64,000 nt of DNA from an uncultured Woeseiaceae bacterium (lineage in GTDB: Bacteria; Pseudomonadota; Gammaproteobacteria; Steroidobacterales; Woeseiaceae). Of this stretch, positions 42,700 to 51,948 are shown piece after piece. Numbering within the stretch: the first letter of the stretch is position 1; the number at the start of each line of letters is the position of its first letter. The notes beneath the pieces are model-generated. The model made no database searches and was not told the origin of the DNA. It worked only from the letters and a program-made list of their open reading frames with translations. Location of the stretch: assembly GCA_945788625.1 (NCBI GenBank), contig CALZMQ010000029.1, forward strand, positions 1 to 64,000, given 5' to 3'. Both the position numbers and the translations under genes were made by a program.

Positions 42700-43394
42700 G
42701 TCGCGATACTCATGTCGCCGATTTCGTCGAGGAACAGCGTGCCGCCCTCGGCCAGCTCGAAGCGACCGACCCGGGCGCTGATGGCACCGGTAAATGCGCC
42801 TTTCTGGTGTCCGAAAAGCTCACTCTCGAGCAAATCGGCCGGAATGGCGCCGCAATTGATCGGCACGAACGGTTTGTCCGCCCGGTCGGAGAGATCGTGA
42901 ATGGTACGCGCAACCAACTCCTTGCCCGTGCCGGACTGGCCGGTAACGAGGACATTGGTGTCGAAGTCGGCAACCTGCTCGATCAGCCGCCGTACGGCGC
43001 GGATCGGATGCGACGTGCCCGTGATGCGGTGCCGTCGCTCGGTGCCCTGGTAACGCCTGGCGCGTCCCAGCAGTCGCTCCAGTTGCGAACGCTTCAGCGG
43101 CAGGTCCAGCGACCAGTTCGGTCCGCTTTGCAGCGTCGTGTTCGTACACAGGCAAAGGAACGGCAAACCGGGATGCTGCGAGCGGATCTCGCCGGCGGCC
43201 CGGGCGATGTCCTCGCTGCTATTGCTGTCGATAACGACGGCGGTAACGTCGCCGCAATCAGGGAGCGGTTCGGACGGCGTCGAGATTATCGGATCGTAGT
43301 CCAGGAACTGCAGGCGTTGGCAGAGCTCGGCCGCACGCACGCGGTCGGCGTCCAGTACCAGAATCTTAGCGCGGCGATCATTGCCGGTTGCCAT
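42690..43394 (-). CDS. fleQ: FleQ/FlrA N-terminal and Walker-box part (frameshifted, truncated)
   Basis: The frame gives 234 residues from ATG 43394. A receiver-like FleQ domain (about 1-120) is followed by the AAA+ start: [10 protein letters not shown] (Walker A), GAFTGA and LFLDEIGD (Walker B). It then reads MSIATCR and stops. The normal text after this point, starting MQVKLLR, lies in another frame (42070-42699). Removing two bases near 42700 (or adding one) restores a FleQ-like reading: DMSIAMQVK in place of DMSIATCR. Either the master regulator is a pseudogene in this strain or the sequence contains an error. FlaG-FliD-FliS-FliT upstream and FleSR downstream are intact. Confidence 0.75.
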   Translation of the reverse strand: MATGNDRRAKILVLDADRVRAAELCQRLQFLDYDPIISTPSEPLPDCGDVTAVVIDSNSSEDIARAAGEIRSQHPGLPFLCLCTNTTLQSGPNWSLDLPLKRSQLERLLGRARRYQGTERRHRITGTSHPIRAVRRLIEQVADFDTNVLVTGQSGTGKELVARTIHDLSDRADKPFVPINCGAIPADLLESELFGHQKGAFTGAISARVGRFELAEGGTLFLDEIGDMSIATCR

Positions 43395-43537
43395 GCCTTT
43401 CCCCAAAGTGGAATCAATCGTTGAGACATTGAGGATAAACCGCTGAATTGACTACATTAGTGACCCGAGTCGCAAATGTGACATTTTCAGCCCCGGTAAG
43501 CTCTGATTTGTCACCGGCGCAGCCGCGAGATAACGAA

Positions 43538-43843
43538 TCAGAGGTTCCCTCGTTCGTAGGCTTTCTTCGCCTTCTGGCCGCGGCGCAGCTCGGACATCTT
43601 GTCGCTGACGTTGCGGCGCGCGTGTTTGGCCTGCGACACCAGCTTTTCAGTACTCTGCTGCAACAGCAGCAATACCGAGCGACGGTCGGACTCCGGTACG
43701 TTCATTATTTCGATGCGCAAGCGGATAGCGAGGTTTTCGATTTCGTCCCAGTCGCCAGCAGCGGCAAGGGCCTCCATTTGCTCCGACATCTGCAGCACGG
43801 TGGCCTCCGCGGTTCCCGTCATGTGCATTGGGCTTGCTGCCAT
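43538..43843 (-). CDS. fliT: FliT-like flagellar chaperone
   Basis: The protein has 101 residues with ATG at 43843, seven bases after AGGAG. It consists of helices with a charged tail. Size and place (after fliS, before fleQ) match FliT of Pseudomonas, the export chaperone for the cap protein FliD. No strong conserved motif is visible in this divergent family, so the call is based mainly on context. Confidence 0.7.
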   Translation of the reverse strand: MAASPMHMTGTAEATVLQMSEQMEALAAAGDWDEIENLAIRLRIEIMNVPESDRRSVLLLLQQSTEKLVSQAKHARRNVSDKMSELRRGQKAKKAYERGNL

Positions 43844-43867
43844 GATCAAACTCCTGCGCCGAGGCGA

Positions 43868-44260
43868 CTATACCTGGTCGGCAATTGCATCCCACGCTTC
43901 CTTTAGTTCCGACAACAGTCCAGCTACCTCATTGAGGATTGCCGCGTCGTTGTGCAAATTCGCTTCGAGAAGACGCCGCATCATGTACGCATAGAGTGCG
44001 TCAAAATTCTCGGACATCCGGGCGTCGGCTTTGTGGTTGAGACTTGCCTGCAAGGCCTCGATGATGTCAATCGCACCGCTGATGTTGCTGCCCTTCCGCT
44101 GCACCTCGCTCCGCTCCATGTGACCGCGTGCAACGCCGATCATGGCCAACGCCCGCTCCATCAACAACTGGATCAGCCTGTGCGGCGAGGCGTCCTCGAT
44201 ATTGCTGCGCGTGTCGATACTCTGGTATGTCTGGGCCGCTGCGGCCCCGGTTGGTGTCAT
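43868..44260 (-). CDS. fliS: Flagellin export chaperone FliS
   Basis: The protein has 130 residues. Hallmarks are AAQTYQSIDTRSNIEDASPHRLIQLLME and YAYMMRRLLEANLHND. A four-helix bundle binds the flagellin C-terminus in the cytoplasm to block premature polymerisation. It follows fliD by 17 bases. GTG at 44263 is an alternative start. Confidence 0.95.
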   Translation of the reverse strand: MTPTGAAAAQTYQSIDTRSNIEDASPHRLIQLLMERALAMIGVARGHMERSEVQRKGSNISGAIDIIEALQASLNHKADARMSENFDALYAYMMRRLLEANLHNDAAILNEVAGLLSELKEAWDAIADQV

Positions 44261-44277
44261 CACGTAATTACCCGTTA

Positions 44278-45666
44278 TCAGTTACTGCCAGGCGGCGTGA
44301 AGCCCGGAAGGCTATTCAGCTGCTGATTGAGAAAATTGCTGGTTGTAGAGAGTTGCCCGAGAAGCGAGTCGAGCGCATTGAACTGCCGCAACAGGCGTGT
44401 CTCGAGCGACGCGAGCCGGTTGTTCAATGCGTCCCGATCCTCGGTGAATTGCTCGATTGTCTGGGTCAGGCCCAGCGTGCGTGCCTCGATGATTCCGTCA
44501 CTCTTCAGGAAGCCGTCCGCGAGATCGTGCAGCCGCACGGCAAATCCATCCGTGCTTGCGAATAGCTGGCCCAAATCGGTGAAATCGCCTGCAAGCACGT
44601 TTGAAAGCTTTTCTTCGTCGATTGCGAGCGTGCCATCGAGCTGCACGTCGACGCCGACGTCGCTCAGCATGGAGAACGTCGCACCGACGTCACCGACGGC
44701 CGTACTGAGTTCGCGTCGCATCTGGTCGCGGATCCCGCGAATGGTGGCATCGCCCAACAGCGGCGCCGCGGTGCCACCTTCCGCGTCGTAGTCGGTCAAC
44801 AGGTCGAGCGTGTTCACCAGGTCGTTGTAGCTGGCAACGAAATCGGCGACGACGTCTTGTACCGCGTCTTCGTCGTTCGCGACCGTCAGAGTCTCCGTTC
44901 CGCCTGCAGTGTCCTCCAAAGCGGTAATCGTCACTCCCTGGACCGCGCCGGCGAAGCTGTTGTTTTCGCTGATAACGTCGAAGCCGTCGATGCGGATCAT
45001 ACCGTCCTGCGCCGCTATGGACTCTGTCAACGCGGTTGATGTCGGTGGATCGTACTCGAGTGCGGCGAGACCACCGTCGCCGCCGCTTTGTGTGACTGTG
45101 ATGGTGTTTGCAGCGCCGGTCGAATCGGCGCTCAGAATCAGGTAGCTGCCGCTGTCGGCATTGACGATGGTCGCGGCTACACCCGGATTATCGGGCGACG
45201 AATTGATCGCGTCCCGAATACCCGCAAGCGTGTTGTTTTCGGAGTTGATGTCGAGTGCTACGCCCTCGATCCCGATCTGAATGGTCAGGGTTCCGGTGCC
45301 AACTACCGCATCGGAGTCCGCGAAGGCGCCGGAAGTCAGTTTCTGCGCCTGCGCGAGCTGCACGACTTCAATAGCGTAGCTCGATGGCACCGCATTGGTG
45401 CCTGAGCTAACTGTAAACTTATCTTCGTTCCCGGAACTCGCTTTGCGCGTCAGAAACTTGTTGACGTCTTTCATGGCGTCAAGTTTGTCGCGCAGATCGG
45501 CGAGTACGGATTTGAGGCTGCCGAACGCAGACAGCTTGGCTTGCACCCGAGCTTCCTGCTGGCCCAATCTCGCTACCACTGGCTGACCCTCCGCAGCAAC
45601 TAGCTGCTGCACAATTCCGGCGATATCAAGGCCAGATCCGATTCCGTTAGAGACAATGCTGGGCAT
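44278..45666 (-). CDS. fliD: Flagellar filament cap protein FliD
   Basis: The protein has 462 residues. The N-terminus SNGIGSGLDIAGIVQQLV is the FliD signature, and the C-terminal helix (about 400-450) is the other conserved end. The middle (about 60-390) holds variable beta domains. It caps the growing filament and can act as an adhesin. An 82-base gap with a weak sigma-54-like element separates it from flaG. Confidence 0.95.
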   Translation of the reverse strand: MPSIVSNGIGSGLDIAGIVQQLVAAEGQPVVARLGQQEARVQAKLSAFGSLKSVLADLRDKLDAMKDVNKFLTRKASSGNEDKFTVSSGTNAVPSSYAIEVVQLAQAQKLTSGAFADSDAVVGTGTLTIQIGIEGVALDINSENNTLAGIRDAINSSPDNPGVAATIVNADSGSYLILSADSTGAANTITVTQSGGDGGLAALEYDPPTSTALTESIAAQDGMIRIDGFDVISENNSFAGAVQGVTITALEDTAGGTETLTVANDEDAVQDVVADFVASYNDLVNTLDLLTDYDAEGGTAAPLLGDATIRGIRDQMRRELSTAVGDVGATFSMLSDVGVDVQLDGTLAIDEEKLSNVLAGDFTDLGQLFASTDGFAVRLHDLADGFLKSDGIIEARTLGLTQTIEQFTEDRDALNNRLASLETRLLRQFNALDSLLGQLSTTSNFLNQQLNSLPGFTPPGSN

Positions 45667-45705
45667 GACTAATATTCAATCCTGTTGGTCGATACTGAAC
45701 TTGTT

Positions 45706-45722
45706 TACAAGAAACATGCCAA
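45706..45722 (-). promoter_or_regulatory. Weak sigma-54-like element ahead of fliD
   Basis: On the minus strand it reads TTGGCATGTTTCTTGTA. The GG is present, but GC at -12 is replaced by GT and one -24 base differs. It lies about 40 bases before fliD. Activity is doubtful. Confidence 0.25.
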
Positions 45723-45748
45723 TTGCCGGATTCGTCGTCCTGCCCGGT

Positions 45749-46111
45749 CTAAATCTGTTCGTCGATGAGCCGGAGATTGACACCTCCGCTCGCTGACAAG
45801 TAAAGCTGCGCTTTTTCAGGGGGTATCTGTCGGATCACTTCGCCGGTTTCTCTGTCGAGGACCTGGATAACCGAATGTCCGCTGTCCATGTTGACTTCGA
45901 AACGCAGGTCACGGCCGATGGAGCGGCTCGCAACGTTCAATTTGCGCGCCATTTCCTCGACATCCGGTTTGGATTTCGCTGCAGCCGGCAGATTGTTGCC
46001 GGACGCGGTCTCCTGTTTGCCGGATGCCCTTGATGCTAAGCCTGCTTGCGGCGATAGTCGTCGAAATGTCCCTGTATCAGAGGAGACTGACATTACGTCT
46101 TCATAAGACAT
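45749..46111 (-). CDS. flaG: FlaG family flagellar protein
   Basis: The protein has 120 residues with ATG at 46111, seven bases after AGGAG. The C-terminal domain carries LRFEVNMDSGHSVIQVLDRETGEVIRQIPPE, the FlaG pattern, shown here in part (VIQVLDRETGEVIRQIPPE). FlaG proteins sit between fliC and fliD and influence filament length. The N-terminal 45 residues are variable. Confidence 0.92.
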   Translation of the reverse strand: MSYEDVMSVSSDTGTFRRLSPQAGLASRASGKQETASGNNLPAAAKSKPDVEEMARKLNVASRSIGRDLRFEVNMDSGHSVIQVLDRETGEVIRQIPPEKAQLYLSASGGVNLRLIDEQI

Positions 46112-46191
46112 TCGCGTTCTCCTGGTTCCTTGACGGAGACCGCGTCCCTGCAGTCTCCCCAAGGTTTTCTACTCGTTTCTGCCTACTACTC

Positions 46192-47655
46192 TTACTGCAG
46201 GAGGCTCAGAGCCAGCTGCGGAGCCGCATTCGCCTGCGACAGTACGGCTACGCCGGCCTGCTGCAGAATCTGCGCGCGCGTCAACGAAGCCGTTTCAGCC
46301 GCAAAATCGGCGTCCTGGATCCGGCCGCGTGAAGCAGCGAGGTTCTCGGAAACGGCCTGCAGGTTCGAGATCGTCGATTCGAAACGATTCTGAATAGCAC
46401 CGAAGCTGCTGCGCAGTGTGCTCACTGCAGTCAGGGCAGAATCGATACGCTTCATCGCATCATTCGAGTTGTCAACGGTCAGGACGTCAACCGACGCCAG
46501 CGCTTCCGTGCTCTTCGTGATGGACTGTGAATCGTTGAAGCCGACTACTGCTTCCTGCGCACCGCCAAGCTGAATCGTCTCGTTGGCGCTCAGGGTTACG
46601 GTACCGTAGATCGCCGCACCCGATGCAACAGAGGCGTCTACGCCGGTGCCCGTACCTGTCGTCGTAGCGCCAACAAGATCGATCGTCTCCGTAACCGTGA
46701 GGTCGCGGCCGTCGCTGGTTTCAAACGACATGATACCGGTTGCAGCATTGACACTGGCCGAGACACCCGTGGTGCCCGTGTTCAGGTTAATCGCGGCAGC
46801 GACGTCATCCGCCGTAATGACGGCGGCATCAGCAGTCTCGGCAAAAACGACCGTACCGTTGATGTCGAGCGAGTAGCTGACACCACCACCCGTACCGAGC
46901 GTAACGTTACTGAAAGCAACCGCTTCGACAGCTGAGTTTTGAGCGGTCGCGGTCAGTCCGGCAACGTTGGCCGAGTTGATCGCTTCAGCCTTTGAATAGG
47001 CGCTGAAGGTCGATTGTCCGGCGTCGCCACCCAACAGCGATGCGCCAACCGACACTGTCGGCTGAGTGCCAACCTTGATCGTCAGTCCGCCGGCATTCAG
47101 GGCAGCCGCTGTTACAGCAGTACCCGTTGCCTCGGCGATCTGGCCAATCTGGTTTGCGCGCACACCCGTGTTCAACGTGACGGCAATCGTCTCGCCGACA
47201 TTGGCGCCGATCTGGAAGTTCGCGTTACCGAAAGATCCGTCCAGGACCTTCTGGCCGTTGAACGCGGTCTGCGAAGCGATACGATCGATTTCAGCGATAC
47301 GCTGCTGTACTTCCGCGTCGAGTGCAGCACGGTCAGACGACGAGTTGGTCGCGTTGGCCGACTGAACAGCCAGTTCGCGGATGCGCTGCAGGTTGTTCGT
47401 CAGCTCACCAAGAGCCGATTCTGCCGTCTGCGCCAGCGAGATGCCGTCGTTCGCATTTCGCACAGCCTGGTTCAGGCCGCGGATCTGCGTGGTGAAGCGC
47501 TCGGAAATCGCGAGACCTGCCGCGTCATCCTTTGCGCTGTTGATTCGCAGGCCTGTTGACAGTCTTTCAAGTGACTGGTTAAGCATGCCCTGCGAACGAC
47601 CCAGATTACGTTGCGCGTTAAGCGATGCAACGTTTGTATTGATGGTCATTGCCAT
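46192..47655 (-). CDS. fliC: Flagellin FliC
   Basis: The protein has 487 residues. Conserved D0/D1 ends are MAMTINTNVASLNAQRNL and RLSTGLRINSAKDDAAGLAI at the start, and RGRIQDADFAAETASLTR-type text with a terminal LALSLLQ at the end. The central D2/D3 region (about 175-390) is Thr/Ala/Gly-rich and variable. It is the filament subunit, exported with FliS. Only one flagellin gene occurs in the window. A FliA promoter lies about 100 bases upstream, giving a moderately long leader with an AGGAG ribosome site. Confidence 0.97.
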   Translation of the reverse strand: MAMTINTNVASLNAQRNLGRSQGMLNQSLERLSTGLRINSAKDDAAGLAISERFTTQIRGLNQAVRNANDGISLAQTAESALGELTNNLQRIRELAVQSANATNSSSDRAALDAEVQQRIAEIDRIASQTAFNGQKVLDGSFGNANFQIGANVGETIAVTLNTGVRANQIGQIAEATGTAVTAAALNAGGLTIKVGTQPTVSVGASLLGGDAGQSTFSAYSKAEAINSANVAGLTATAQNSAVEAVAFSNVTLGTGGGVSYSLDINGTVVFAETADAAVITADDVAAAINLNTGTTGVSASVNAATGIMSFETSDGRDLTVTETIDLVGATTTGTGTGVDASVASGAAIYGTVTLSANETIQLGGAQEAVVGFNDSQSITKSTEALASVDVLTVDNSNDAMKRIDSALTAVSTLRSSFGAIQNRFESTISNLQAVSENLAASRGRIQDADFAAETASLTRAQILQQAGVAVLSQANAAPQLALSLLQ

Positions 47656-47751
47656 TGGTTTACTCCTAAGTAAAAAACACCCGGACTGCTTATGCCGCCG
47701 GTATTAATTGCCAGGGCCAAGAAATCCATTCAAGACCACCGTACGAAGGAG

Positions 47752-47778
47752 TTATCGGTTGCTTAACGCAGACCTTTA
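47752..47778 (-). promoter_or_regulatory. Sigma-28 (FliA) promoter of fliC
   Basis: On the minus strand it reads TAAAGGTC, 11 bases, ACCGATAA, with one mismatch in the -10 box. It is positioned for the flagellin gene, as in other polar flagellates. Confidence 0.85.
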
Positions 47779-47907
47779 GTTTTTGTTGGAGAATTTGCCT
47801 GAATTGGCGATTTTCGCACCGGCAGGAAGCGGCAAAACTTTAGCGCCGATTTTCCAAAACGTGACGCAGTTTGCCCAAAAAACGAGCAACGCCGGATTGC
47901 CGCCGCG

Positions 47908-49101
47908 CTAGAAGTAATTAAAGAGCGACAACGACTGTGTACGGACGAAAGACTTTTGCGCCGCTTCGAGCGTAGTGACCTCGAGACTCAGGCGTGACAA
48001 GGCTTCGGCATAGTCGAGATCTTCGATGCCGGACAGGGTCTGTTGAAAAGTCAGCTTCAGGGCACCGTTGCTGTCGACCTGGTTTTCGATCGCGGCGAGC
48101 CGTGACCCCACCTGGATACGGATATCGAGGACATTGCCGATCGCCTGATCAATGTCCTGCAAGCCCGCGTTCACACTGTTGTTCAGCGCTGCCTGGGACG
48201 CCGGGCTGTTTGTCCCGACCTCGAGCGCCGTCGCGATTCTGTCGACCGTCTCAAATACGTCCTGGTAGCGGCTGGGTGACACGACGAACTCGTCTGCAGC
48301 CTCGGGCTGGCCGTCGAGCGAGAACTCGATGCCCCTGAACGCAAGTGTATCGCCGGGCTGGAACGTGCCAGTGGTGACGATCGCCGCAGATGAATCCAGC
48401 ACTTCGTAATTGGCCTGGTCGATGAACCTCACCGTGTATTGGTCCTGGTCCCATGCCGTAGGATCGACCACGCTTCCCGACGCCAGCACACCGGTGCCAG
48501 TGTTGGCGGCAGCCGCTGCGGTCGAAAACGCACCGTTGCCGTTACGAATATTGAAAAACACGGCGGCACCGGAATCGCCGTCTGCAACCTGGCGGCCCTC
48601 GCCTACCTGGATGAAGCGCTGACCCTGGTCGCCGTTGTACGCAAACGCTGAGCCCATGCGCGTTACCGGCGTCACGCCCTCGAGATTTCCGGCGAACAGG
48701 TGATTGTTGTTGCCGTCTTTCTGATTGGCGATCTGTACCAACTGATCCAGTTGCTGGCGCATCTCGATCGCGATCAACTTGCGGGACTCGTTGTTCTGCG
48801 TGGCATTGTTGGCCTGCAATGCGAGTTCGCGAACGCGCTGCAACACGTTGTTAACCGTACCGAGCGCCGACTCTTCCTGGGAAAGCCTGTGCGTTGCAAT
48901 ATTTGCGTTGCGGTCGAATTGATCGAGCCGGCCGATGGTCTCTCGTAGCTCCAGCGCCCGCGACGTGGCGATCGGGTCGTCCGATGGCGCCAGGATTCGG
49001 CGGCCACTCGATACCTGCCGTTGCGTATGATCGAGCGCGGTCTGGAGACGCTGCATGGCAGCAACGCCGTTAAGGAAAGCACTGTTGGTCGAGATCCGCA
49101 T
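47908..49101 (-). CDS. flgL: Hook-filament junction protein FlgL
   Basis: The protein has 397 residues. N-terminal RISTNSAFLNGVAAMQRLQ and GRRILAPSDDPIATSRALEL are flagellin-like, and the C-terminal coiled segment (ALSRLSLEVTTLEAAQKSF) matches FlgL. It forms the second junction ring between hook and filament. It lies four bases after flgK and likely uses the promoter inside flgJ. Confidence 0.95.
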   Translation of the reverse strand: MRISTNSAFLNGVAAMQRLQTALDHTQRQVSSGRRILAPSDDPIATSRALELRETIGRLDQFDRNANIATHRLSQEESALGTVNNVLQRVRELALQANNATQNNESRKLIAIEMRQQLDQLVQIANQKDGNNNHLFAGNLEGVTPVTRMGSAFAYNGDQGQRFIQVGEGRQVADGDSGAAVFFNIRNGNGAFSTAAAAANTGTGVLASGSVVDPTAWDQDQYTVRFIDQANYEVLDSSAAIVTTGTFQPGDTLAFRGIEFSLDGQPEAADEFVVSPSRYQDVFETVDRIATALEVGTNSPASQAALNNSVNAGLQDIDQAIGNVLDIRIQVGSRLAAIENQVDSNGALKLTFQQTLSGIEDLDYAEALSRLSLEVTTLEAAQKSFVRTQSLSLFNYF

Positions 49102-49105
49102 CCTG

Positions 49106-50989
49106 TTACCTCGTCGCGGCGAGCAGGCTGTCGAACATCGTGCTCACAACGCTGACGACCTGCGCGACTGCCTGGTAGGCCTGCTGGAACCTGATCAGGT
49201 TCGCCGCTTCCTCGTCAAGGTTGACGCCGGACGTCGAGGAAACTGCCGCTTGCGCGTTGGTCATTACGACGCCCTGCGCTTCGAGGCCGGCCTGTGCCTG
49301 GTGGGTGGTGGCGCCGATCCCGGACACGAGCCGTCCATAGTTTTCATTGATGCTGATGGTACCGCCGTCGAGGATATCCGCGGACTGCACGTCAGCCATC
49401 AGGAGCCCGTTGCCGTTGTCGCCCGAGGCACCGTAGTTGGCCTCTATCGTGAAGCGGTCGCCGACGGCCGGCGTGCCGCTGATCGTGACCGAACTGCCGT
49501 TGATTACGATCGGATCACCGTCGGTGTAGGCGAAACTACCGGCACCGTTGATACTGTAGGTCGTTGGGCTTGTGAACTCGATAAGCGAACTGGTCAACAG
49601 GCCCGGATCGCTGCGGTCCACGACGCTCGCGGCACCAATCGTGGCATCGCCGATATTGCCCTGGGAAATCGCGGAGCGCGTTGGCAACGCCATCGCAATG
49701 GCCTGTGGATCGGTTTCGACGCTGCGAATGGAGCCGGCTGCGTCCAGGGTCGAGCGCACGAGCAAGCGGTCGCCGGCTGCCGGTGCGCCACTCACTACGA
49801 GACTGATACCGTCGCCGACAAACGGGTCCGCAACCGTGCCGGTCCCGCTCAACGGAACAACCTGGGCGTTGTCGGCACGCGTCAGGCTGTAGGAGGCGCC
49901 ATCGAATTCGAGTATGTAATCGGCGCCTGTAAGTGCACCGAGATCGGAAACAGTGGCCGTCGCGCTGCCGGTGCCGGTATTGTCGGACGAGTACAAGACG
50001 GTGGGCGGCGCAACGCTGAAGAGGTCGCCGCCAAGGTTGCCGCGCAGATCCATCCCGGCAGCGTTCTGTTCATTCATGCTCAGAGCGAATGCCGTGGCCG
50101 TCTGGCCGAGCGACTGTCGCGCCGGGTCGAGAATTCGCGTCCTGAACTCGAGCAAGCCGCCGAGATTGCCGCCCGTCGACGTCGTGTCCATCGGCGTGTT
50201 GCCCGCTGCGCCCTGGTAGACCACGGTCATGCGCGTCAGGTCGAATTCGCTCCCGGTCGTCGCGAGTTGCCGCGCGGCGGCGCCGATGACCAGCGACTGC
50301 CCTGAGCCTATGAAGACGCTCATGGTGCCGTCATCCTGGATATTCGTGCTGACGGAGACGTTTTCCGAGAGCTCCAGGACCAGTCGATCACGCTCATCGA
50401 GCAAATCGTTTGGCGGCGTAGACGAGTTGGACGCGAGGGCGATCTTCTCGTTTACCGAGGCGATGGAGGTCGCGAGCCGGTTGATATCGTCGACGACAAG
50501 CGTCAGGCGATCATTGACCTCGGTCTCGAGTTCGCCCAAGCGCGCATCGAGCGATTGAAATCGACCGACCATGCTTTCGGCTTCGCCGATCACGGCCTGT
50601 CGCGTCGAAATCGACGATGGGTCGTTGGCCAGGTCCTGGATGGAATTGAAAAAAGACTGCAGGCCCGTGTTCAGGCCGGTATTCGGATCCGCCACCAGGC
50701 TGTCGATGCGGCCGGAAAGGGAAGCGAGTGTGTTGAAGCGGGAAAATCCGGTTGTTGACGTACGCAGTTGTTCGGTCTGCATCGCGTCATACATCCGACG
50801 GATACTTGAAATCTGCGTACCGCCGCCAAGGTAAGTGTTCCCGGCGCCGCCGCCGACGCGTGCCGTAAAGTCCGCAACTTGCCGGCTGTAGCCCGGCGTG
50901 TTGGCATTCGAGATGTTATGGCTGGTCACCTGCAACGCGCGCTGGAACGCTAGCATGCCGGTGAGGCTGGTATTCAGAATGTCTGGCAT
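49106..50989 (-). CDS. flgK: Hook-filament junction protein FlgK
   Basis: The protein has 627 residues. It starts MPDILNTSLTGMLAFQRALQVTSHNISNANTPGYSRQ-like (shown in part: HNISNANTPGYSRQ), the rod/hook/HAP signature, and ends with the conserved EEAANLIRFQQAYQAVAQVV helix. Large variable domains fill the middle. It is the first junction protein on the hook tip. It follows flgJ after 29 bases. Confidence 0.96.
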   Translation of the reverse strand: MPDILNTSLTGMLAFQRALQVTSHNISNANTPGYSRQVADFTARVGGGAGNTYLGGGTQISSIRRMYDAMQTEQLRTSTTGFSRFNTLASLSGRIDSLVADPNTGLNTGLQSFFNSIQDLANDPSSISTRQAVIGEAESMVGRFQSLDARLGELETEVNDRLTLVVDDINRLATSIASVNEKIALASNSSTPPNDLLDERDRLVLELSENVSVSTNIQDDGTMSVFIGSGQSLVIGAAARQLATTGSEFDLTRMTVVYQGAAGNTPMDTTSTGGNLGGLLEFRTRILDPARQSLGQTATAFALSMNEQNAAGMDLRGNLGGDLFSVAPPTVLYSSDNTGTGSATATVSDLGALTGADYILEFDGASYSLTRADNAQVVPLSGTGTVADPFVGDGISLVVSGAPAAGDRLLVRSTLDAAGSIRSVETDPQAIAMALPTRSAISQGNIGDATIGAASVVDRSDPGLLTSSLIEFTSPTTYSINGAGSFAYTDGDPIVINGSSVTISGTPAVGDRFTIEANYGASGDNGNGLLMADVQSADILDGGTISINENYGRLVSGIGATTHQAQAGLEAQGVVMTNAQAAVSSTSGVNLDEEAANLIRFQQAYQAVAQVVSVVSTMFDSLLAATR

Positions 50990-51018
50990 CTTGGTCCCCT
51001 GCTGTCAGCCGCCTCGGT

Positions 51019-51927
51019 TTAGTCTGCGTGTGCCGACAGTCGAGCTGTTATCGGCTGTGGTGAGGGATTCTTGAGCTCCCCGATCACGGCCCGCATCGTC
51101 GGGCTATTCATGATACTGGTGATCTTGTCGGCGTAACGGGGATCGGTTGCGTAGCCGCTGGCCTGCAATGCATTCGCAAAGCCGGCGACGTCCTCGCCAT
51201 GGTCGCGTACGTCGCTGTAACGCGGGTTGTCCGTGAGGAAGTCGGTGTAATCGTCAAACGTCGCTGCAACGTCGCCATAAGCGCGAAAGTCGGCCTTTTG
51301 TCGACGCGGCACACCGCCCTCGAATTCCAGCGTTTGCCGTGACACCTGATCGCCTTGCCAGCCAGCTCCGGCCTTGATGCCGAACAGGTTAAAGCTGCTG
51401 TCACCGCTCCTGTCGGGCATCACGTGTGCGCCCCACCCGGTTTCCAGGGCCGCCTGGGCGACGATGGCCTCCGGAGCGACATTCAGGCGGCGACCGGCCC
51501 TTTCCGCATGCGGCCAGATTTCACGGGCGAACGATTTCGGGTCGGACCACGCCGGCGCCGGTTTGCCGGACGCTACCCTGTTGCTGCGCGCTGCTGCGGA
51601 CAATGGAAAACCCCCGTCCGGCCTCGACGGCCTGGCTGAATCCTCACCGCCGAGCTGGCGCACCAGCATCTCGGCCAGGCCGACGCCCTTGCCGCTTGCC
51701 ATTTCGAGCGCGAGTTGCTGGTCCATCATGCCCTGGTACATCTCCTGCTGGTCACTGTTCCCGAATATCGGGTCGCCGAGCGATGCCTCGCGCATACTTT
51801 TCAACATCGTCTGCAGGAACAGCGCTTCGAACTGACTTGCGACTTCGCGCAACGCGGCCGGGTCGTTGCGGTTGGCCGCGGTGCGCAATTCTGTAAACTG
51901 GTTGAAATCGGTAATCGTCGCGGTCAT
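51019..51927 (-). CDS. flgJ: Rod assembly protein and muramidase FlgJ
   Basis: The protein has 302 residues in two domains. The N-terminal rod chaperone part (about 1-95) has FEALFLQTMLKSMREAS. The C-terminal glucosaminidase-type domain (about 135-290) has AQAALETGWGAHV, including the catalytic Glu, and SSFNLFGIKAG. It opens the peptidoglycan for the rod. Its 3' end contains a sigma-28 promoter for flgKL. Confidence 0.95.
   Translation of the reverse strand: MTATITDFNQFTELRTAANRNDPAALREVASQFEALFLQTMLKSMREASLGDPIFGNSDQQEMYQGMMDQQLALEMASGKGVGLAEMLVRQLGGEDSARPSRPDGGFPLSAAARSNRVASGKPAPAWSDPKSFAREIWPHAERAGRRLNVAPEAIVAQAALETGWGAHVMPDRSGDSSFNLFGIKAGAGWQGDQVSRQTLEFEGGVPRRQKADFRAYGDVAATFDDYTDFLTDNPRYSDVRDHGEDVAGFANALQASGYATDPRYADKITSIMNSPTMRAVIGELKNPSPQPITARLSAHAD
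51048..51074 (-). promoter_or_regulatory. Sigma-28 promoter within flgJ, driving flgK-flgL
   Basis: On the minus strand it reads TCAAGAAT, 11 bases, GCCGATAA. The -10 is perfect; the -35 has one mismatch in TAAAG. It lies about 59 bases before flgK and inside the flgJ coding end. Confidence 0.65.
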
Positions 51928-51948
51928 GGAATCGGCCCGTCCGTCTGC

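Noticed and set aside
45706..45722. Sigma-54 site for fliD
   Set aside because: The essential GC of the -12 box is GT, so it is only listed as a weak element and not used for conclusions.
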